From contig PLLD01000281.1 of the NCBI GenBank assembly GCA_003141205.1, positions 1-36,553 on the forward strand: 36,553 bases of DNA, read 5' to 3'. Below, one piece after another: positions 32,359 through 36,553 of the stretch. Source of the DNA: Gemmatimonadota bacterium. GTDB lineage: Bacteria; Gemmatimonadota; Gemmatimonadetes; Gemmatimonadales; Gemmatimonadaceae. Both the position numbers and the translations under genes were made by a program. Each line of letters opens with the position of its first letter. Positions within the stretch are counted from its first letter, which is position 1. The notes under the pieces are model-generated. The model made no database searches. It saw only the letters and a program-made list of their open reading frames with translations, and was not told the DNA's origin.

Positions 32359-33777
32359 GTGCGTCTATCTCGGACGTCCGCATCGAGCGACGAGCCGGTC
32401 CTGACGCGCGCGCAGGCGCACGAGCTCGGGCAGAAGGCGTTGGGCATGACGTCTGCGGATATCGTCAGCATGGAACTCGTTCACACGACCCGGCAGATCA
32501 CGCGCATCGCTGGCGATCGGACACGCACCGGTGATGATGGCGACGAGCTCCGCATCACCGTCACGACCGGATACGGACAGAAGGGCACCGTATCGATGGT
32601 GACGAATCAGGTCGATGACGCGATGCTCAAGGGGGCGGTCGTCCGGGCTGAGGGTGCGGCGCGCGCTCTGACCGGCCCCCTGCGCAGTCTCCTCAATATT
32701 CCTCGGGGGCCGTAGCAATACCTGCCGGTCGACCTATGGCGGGATGCGAGCGTCGCGGCGCTGCGGGAAAGGACGACGGCGGCGTCGGACATGATCGACG
32801 TGGTGCGGTCGGCGGGATTGGTGGCGGCGGGGTTCGTGGGTGTTATGGCACGGTGCGCGGCGGTCATGAATAAGGATGGACTGGAGAGTTACTATCGCGA
32901 GACGGATTGCGAATGCACGATGACCGCGCGGACGGCGGATGGCACGTCATCCGGCTGGCATGGGCAGGCCAACCGCGACTGGGGGAAGGTCGAGGCGCAC
33001 GTGGTTGCGGCGACGGCGGTCGACATCGCGCAACGGGGAGCGAACCCCAAAGCGGTCGAGCCGGGGCGTCATGTGGCGATTCTGACTCCGCTGGCGGTCG
33101 TGCAACTCGTGCATCTCATGACGTCGGCATTCGACGCGATCCAGACCGATAGCGGCGGAACCCCGTTTTCCATGCATCCGACCGGGAGCAAGCGTGGGCT
33201 GCGTGTGTTCGATCGGCGGCTGAGCATGTCGTCGGATCCGGCGGATGCGGATGGCGGGTATCGCCCGGACTTTGCCGGTGGCATGCCGGAGCCCAAGATG
33301 ACGTGGGTGGAGAACGGGGTACTCACGAATCTGGCGTACAGCCCGTGGTACGCCATGGAGACGGGTCAGCGCTATGCGGGCGACCCCTGGTCGTTCCGGA
33401 TGAGTGGGGGATCGGCATCGATCGAGAGCATGATCGCCGCGTGCCAGGAAGGGATCCTTGTCAATCGCGTCTCGAATCTCGAGCTCAGCGACGCGTCCAA
33501 GGGAACGGTGACCGGTGTCACGCGCGACGGGTGCTTCCTGGTCAGGCAGGGCAAAATCGTCCAACCGGTCAAGAACTTTCGGTTCCGCGACTCGCCCTGG
33601 TTCTTCCTCAACAACATTCTTTCTCTAGGTGTCCCGGTTCGCGCCGCGTTTGGCTACACTCCGCCCGCCGCGGACGAATCCTTTGGCGATTCGACCGCGT
33701 GGCCTCGCCGCCCCATCATCGTGCCGCCGATGATGGTCCAGGACTTCAACTTCACATCGTTAGCGGAAGCGGTGTAA
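32359..33777 (+). pseudogene. TldE/PmbA-like partner interrupted by one in-frame TAG
   Basis: GTG 32359, two bases after the TldD-like stop, opens a frame of TldE/PmbA type (LTRAQAHELGQKALGM, ITVTTGYGQKG). It meets TAG at 32713-32715 after 118 codons, in the middle of a segment that reads GP-stop-QYLPVDLW. The same frame then continues without break to 33777 with clear family sequence (GLVAAGFVGV, ANRDWGKVEAHVVAA, FAGGMPEPKMTWVENG, GTVTGVTRDGCFLV, FRDSPWFFLNN). A single C-to-T change of CAG to TAG would explain the gap. The downstream half alone could start at ATG 32791 and give 328 residues. There is no signal peptide. Read as a nonsense pseudogene; stop readthrough or sequence error are alternatives. 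Confidence 0.85.
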
Positions 33778-33785
33778 TCGGTCCT

Positions 33786-34277
33786 TTACGGCGCGCGCGT
33801 GCCTTCGGTCCGAAGACTCCTCACCGAGTCCGCGCTCTTCGTCGCATAGTGTGCGACGGTCGCGCCCGCCAGCTTGCCGTCCTGGAGACGGCTCACACTA
33901 TGCGTCGTGACCATGAGGTTCTTTCGCAGCACACTTTGGTACGGCCCGGCATCCATGACGAGGCTGTCACCCGCAACGACGACGTGTACCGGTACGGGCG
34001 CTCGTTTGGGAAAGTTGAGAGTCCAGCCCGTCGGGGTAGAGGTCGCGTTCAGCACGTAGGAGACGAGGGTGCTGTCCCCCGCCGCATTCATAGTGCGCAT
34101 GTTCCACTTGCCGGCCAGGTCGCTGAGCGACAGGGCGGGTGGGGGCGGCGGCGCCGGGGCGGCAGCGGGAGGTGCGGCGGCGACCGCGGTCGAGTCCGGG
34201 TGGGCGGCAGGTTCGGACTTCTGGCAGGCGCAAAGAAGGGTCGCGTAGCAGCAGCACGCAATCGTGAGACGGCGCAT
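33786..34277 (-). CDS. Small lipoprotein with C-terminal lipocalin-like domain, intact copy
   Basis: A 163-residue lipoprotein. ATG 34277 gives MRRLTIACCCYATLLCAC with a lipobox at LLCAC, a Pro/Ala-rich linker, then a ~110-residue domain (LSDLAGKWNMRTMNAAGD, WTLNFPKRAP, VVAGDSLVMDAGPYQSVLR, VSRLQDGKLAG). Strand-turn-strand spacing with G-x-W near its start looks like a small lipocalin-like or DUF-type barrel; the ligand is unknown. CGGAG stands before the start. A truncated relative is at 22.0-22.4 kb. It converges on the TldE-like gene with only 8 bases between the stops. Confidence 0.85.
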   Translation of the reverse strand: MRRLTIACCCYATLLCACQKSEPAAHPDSTAVAAAPPAAAPAPPPPPALSLSDLAGKWNMRTMNAAGDSTLVSYVLNATSTPTGWTLNFPKRAPVPVHVVVAGDSLVMDAGPYQSVLRKNLMVTTHSVSRLQDGKLAGATVAHYATKSADSVRSLRTEGTRAP

Positions 34278-34344
34278 CGTACACTCCGTGTTCGAGGGCG
34301 CCGCGGCGCTGGTGCGCTGCGGCAGACGGTGCCCGTGCATTCCA

Positions 34345-34372
34345 ATGATAGTCAAGACGTTAGCGGAGTCAA
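34345..34372 (-). promoter_or_regulatory. Promoter of the intact lipoprotein gene
   Basis: TTGACT (34372-34367 on the minus strand) and TATCAT (34350-34345) with a 16-base spacer, each 5 of 6 to consensus. It is conserved in the duplicated copy and lies about 70 bases before ATG 34277. Confidence 0.55.
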
Positions 34373-34445
34373 CGTGGTCAGTGGAGGATCGGCGCGTGAC
34401 AAATCGTCAATCGCGCGGGGTGGGATGACTACGAGGGGGAAGTCA

Positions 34446-35306
34446 ATGGCGTCAGCACGGCCGCGGGGGGTCCCTGCGACGGGTGCCCATAGTTGGGTCG
34501 TCAGCCGCACGATCCTCGGCGGTGCGCTCCTGACCGTCGCCAGCGCCTGCGCGTCCGTGGCCACGACGCCGGCACCCGCACCCCTGGCGGGGCAGCGTAC
34601 AACTGGGGCCGGTCAGCGCCCGGTCTCGGCCGCGGGGCCCGGCATCCCGGACCTGCCGGATGTGGTGACCGTGGTCCCGTTCCAGCTCTACCAGCCCGAC
34701 ACAAGCTTAGGCTGGATCTATTTCCAGGCGGAACTGGACGGACGCCGGGGGACGTTCAGCCTCGATACGGGTTCGCCCCGCTTCTGGCTGAATCCGGAGT
34801 ATCTGCGGCCCAGCGCCACAGGCGGCATCGATACGGTCGCGGCGGGGGGCCCGCCCCAGGAGGGGTTTGTCACCGTGCACACGATGCACATTGGCACGCT
34901 GCTCCAGCATCTCGACACGACCGATGTCGGGCCGCCGGTGCCGTACCCTACCAATGGGAATATCATGCGCTTTGTGGGACACGAACTCGGGACGTTCGGG
35001 CTCCCTGCGATGGAGCCCTTCGAGACGATCATCGACTATGTGCACCAGCGCCTCATCCTGATTCGGCTCGACACGGCGGGCCGGCGGCTGGCGGCGGTCC
35101 CCGCCTACACCCCCGCGTATACGATGCCACTCCTGCCCGTGAACGAGCATTGGTGGGGCGTAGCGGCGCACACGGGCGACTCGGTCGGCACCTTAGTCGA
35201 TACCGGGGGGGCAGATGGTGCGGACGTCTTGGGCTTTGCATTTCTGAATAGACTGAGGGTGGTGGGGTTCAACTTGCGCACGCACCAACTCATGGTGTAC
35301 CGCTAA
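34446..35306 (+). CDS. Exported retropepsin-like aspartyl protease, two DTG motifs
   Basis: A 286-residue protein. ATG 34446 follows a strong GAGGGGGA ribosome-binding site; ATG 34425 is in frame but has none. The N-terminus has a hydrophobic stretch ending VASAC, a lipobox, so it is probably a lipoprotein. GTFSLDTGSPRFWL gives one aspartyl-protease motif near residue 115 and GTLVDTGGADGADV a second near residue 255. The end, GFAFLNRLRVVGFNLRTHQLMVYR in shortened form (FLNRLRVVGF, HQLMVYR), matches the closing strand of bacterial retropepsin-like domains. Two DTG copies in one chain would allow a pepsin-like pseudo-dimer. It is divergent from the lipoprotein gene and precedes the right cassette element. 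Confidence 0.8.
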   Translation: MASARPRGVPATGAHSWVVSRTILGGALLTVASACASVATTPAPAPLAGQRTTGAGQRPVSAAGPGIPDLPDVVTVVPFQLYQPDTSLGWIYFQAELDGRRGTFSLDTGSPRFWLNPEYLRPSATGGIDTVAAGGPPQEGFVTVHTMHIGTLLQHLDTTDVGPPVPYPTNGNIMRFVGHELGTFGLPAMEPFETIIDYVHQRLILIRLDTAGRRLAAVPAYTPAYTMPLLPVNEHWWGVAAHTGDSVGTLVDTGGADGADVLGFAFLNRLRVVGFNLRTHQLMVYR

Positions 35307-35373
35307 TCGCCACGACTCCTCACCTCTTCCTAGTCTACCGCGCGGGCTGATTATAGGATCTAGCGGACGTTAC

Positions 35374-35434
35374 GCGCGTCGTATTCCCCATTCATTAGTG
35401 ATTCATGCGTGCCGGAACGTGCGCGTAGCACGTT
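35374..35434 (+). repeat. Right copy of the ~60-base cassette-upstream element
   Basis: This matches 22450-22519, with TCATTAGTGATTCATG (35392-35407) and GGAAC (35414-35418) conserved. No sigma gene follows; instead similarity fades at TATGGG, where the IS fragment starts. The 150-base stretch from 35307 to 35455 holds nothing else I can identify. Confidence 0.75.
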
Positions 35435-35455
35435 GTGTCGTACGTCAGTGATTAT

Positions 35456-35755
35456 GGGTTCTTCCGCACTTTTGGTGATGGGGTCCAGGTGTAGATTCGT
35501 GCGCGGCGCCCATCTTGGAGGCCGGTCTGAACACGACACCGCTGCTGCCCGCCCCGGCAGAATTGCACCTGTCGCACCTCGCCGTGGACGATCGCGGCAT
35601 CACCGTCGTAGCGACGACCCGCCGCCCGGAGGCGCTGTGTCCGTGCTGCGGCACGCGGGCGGTGCGGGCCCACAGCCGCTACACCCGCACGCTCGCCGAT
35701 CTGCCCTGGCACGGGCTCGCCGTGCAGCTCGTCGTCACCACGCGGCGCACAGTAG
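35456..35755 (+). mobile_element. Truncated ISL3-like insertion sequence, left end
   Basis: The fragment begins GGGTTCTTCCGCACTTTTGG, which fits ISL3-type terminal repeats as I remember them, then carries the start of an ISL3-type transposase. Similarity to the family stops at about 35748. The right end and most of the transposase are missing, so the element was cut by a deletion that brought the TPR gene next to it. Confidence 0.65.
35515..35748 (+). pseudogene. N-terminal fragment of an ISL3-family transposase
   Basis: About 78 codons from TTG 35515. The hallmark is the N-terminal zinc-binding and HTH start of ISL3 transposases: LHLSHLAVDDRGITVVATT, then CPCCGTRAVRAHSRYTRTL and ADLPWHGLAVQLVVTTRR. 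In complete members the next residues are RFFC and further zinc cysteines; here the frame turns into unrelated sequence after TTRR. The DDE catalytic domain is absent, so it is inactive. Confidence 0.75.
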
Positions 35756-35800
35756 CGGTACCACCGCCTACAACTTTCCAGGCGCGGCGCCCTGCCCCAA

Positions 35801-36553
35801 CTACCTGTTTGGGCCGAGCCCCATCCGCCGCACGAGCTCCGGGTACCTCGGATCGCTGCGCAGCGGGTCGAGCAGCGGGTCGTTGAAGTTCTCCGGAAGG
35901 AAGATGTCGCGCTCGTCGATGCCCTTGTGCAGCCACCGGAACGCCTCCGTCTTCCGCCCCAGCGCGGTGCATACGATCGCGAAGGCGAACGGCGTCACAT
36001 ATTCGTGCGCTGATCGCTGCTCCAAGTCGTGCAGCACCACGATCGCCGCCTTCCGATTGCCCGAGGCGGCATAGGCCGCGGCGAGAGCCGCCGGGACGTG
36101 GGCGTACTTCCCGCCCAGTTCGAGCGCGTGCTGCAGCGAGATGATTGCCTCCTGGTATCGCCCCTTGCCGATCTGAGCGAACCCGAGCTCCATGTAGCTG
36201 TGCCCGAAGTTCGGGTCGAGCCGGAGGATGCGCTCGAGCTGGGCGATCGCCTCGTCGTCCCGGTGCATGGTATAGAGGACCCAGCCTACCTCCGATCCGA
36301 TGACCCGGGACAAGGGATCGAGCTCCGCGGCTCGTCGCATCTCCAGCAACGCCTCCTCGAGGCGCCCACGTCCGGTCAGGAAATCGGCATACCAGTGGTG
36401 CGCGTTCGCGTAAGCCGGGTCCTGGGCGATGGCCCGCTTGAACAGCGCGTCGGCCCGCGTCCAGTTCCACTCGTTGAGCATCGTTCCGTACGCGAGTGAG
36501 GTGTACGCCTCGGCCAGCGTGCTGTCGAGCGCGAGCGCGCGCTCCGCCGCGGC
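35801..36553 (-). CDS. Tetratricopeptide-repeat protein, C-terminal part (start outside window)
   Basis: The frame is open through the right edge, so the N-terminus is missing; ATG 36481 is internal, because the TPR pattern continues upstream of it (ERALALDSTLAEAYTSLAYG). At least 250 residues are seen, made of TPR units of ~34 residues, such as DALFKRAIAQDPAYANAHHW, LLEMRRAAELDPLSRVIG, AIAQLERILRLDPNFGHSYM and AIISLQHALELGG. The ending with DIFLPENFNDPLLDPLRSDP is a common tail of TPR-bearing Ser/Thr kinases and winged-helix regulators in related phyla, so the missing part may be such a domain; that is inference. An IS fragment abuts its 3' side. Confidence 0.85.
   Translation of the reverse strand, partial: AAAERALALDSTLAEAYTSLAYGTMLNEWNWTRADALFKRAIAQDPAYANAHHWYADFLTGRGRLEEALLEMRRAAELDPLSRVIGSEVGWVLYTMHRDDEAIAQLERILRLDPNFGHSYMELGFAQIGKGRYQEAIISLQHALELGGKYAHVPAALAAAYAASGNRKAAIVVLHDLEQRSAHEYVTPFAFAIVCTALGRKTEAFRWLHKGIDERDIFLPENFNDPLLDPLRSDPRYPELVRRMGLGPNR

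Noticed and set aside
32716-32790. Treating the TldE-like halves as two separate genes
   Set aside because: The frame and family similarity continue straight through the TAG, including the 25 codons before ATG 32791, so one interrupted gene is the better reading.
33303-34445. Upstream extension of the aspartyl-protease frame
   Set aside because: It would read through the TldE-like gene and antisense of the lipoprotein gene; ATG 34446 has a strong ribosome-binding site and a lipoprotein signal.
1-36553. CRISPR array, rRNA operon or replication origin
   Set aside because: No regularly spaced repeats, rRNA signatures or clustered DnaA-type boxes were seen on either strand.

Overview
The window is GC-rich, gene-dense bacterial chromosome. 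A Gemmatimonadota-like organism is the best guess. The grounds are a NYN/OST-HTH protein with an Arg/Ala/Pro-rich tail, a SusC/SusD outer-membrane pair driven by an ECF sigma factor and FecR, exported TldD/TldE homologues, an S9 peptidase with a Tol-like propeller, and GTG/TTG starts with weak Shine-Dalgarno sites. Taxonomy is inferred from gene content only.

Layout. (1) 1-3.9 kb, plus strand: NYN-domain RNA-binding protein, 3-methyladenine DNA glycosylase, exported M19 dipeptidase. (2) 3.9-10.5 kb, minus strand: formate dehydrogenase, threonine dehydrogenase, a small unknown gene and glycine C-acetyltransferase form one tight operon (threonine to glycine plus acetyl-CoA, with a formate oxidoreductase), followed by a small outer-membrane protein. 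(3) 10.5-11.0 kb: a 304-base gap, then a 27-residue lysine-rich micro-gene between two strong hairpins. (4) 17.6-11.0 kb, minus strand: a compressed housekeeping run rho, ruvX, mltG, thiE, rlmI-like, CDF transporter, methyltransferase-like gene, mostly overlapping, with a degenerate tRNA-Arg(CCG) just upstream of rho. (5) 17.8-21.8 kb, plus strand: S9 peptidase, threonine synthase, small membrane protein. (6) 22.0-35.4 kb: the accessory region.

The accessory region is a complete cell-surface-signalling cassette: ECF sigma factor, FecR anti-sigma, SusC-type TonB receptor with an STN signalling domain, SusD-type lipoprotein, an exported thioredoxin-fold protein without cysteines, a Tat-exported TldD homologue whose HExxxH zinc site is replaced, and a TldE/PmbA homologue cut by a single in-frame TAG. 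It is flanked by two copies of a small lipoprotein gene (the left one broken by a 160-base deletion) and by two copies of a ~60-base element that carries the putative sigma promoter. The right copy of that element runs into an ISL3-like insertion sequence fragment. I read this as a tandem array of such cassettes, of which the second has been destroyed by the IS. Whether the cassette is decaying or has become a non-enzymatic binding or uptake system is the most interesting question here.

(7) The right edge holds the 3' part of a TPR protein whose start lies outside the window. A recurring oddity is that three minus-strand genes end inside short tandem repeats that multiply their stop codons. 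No CRISPR array, rRNA or replication origin was seen.
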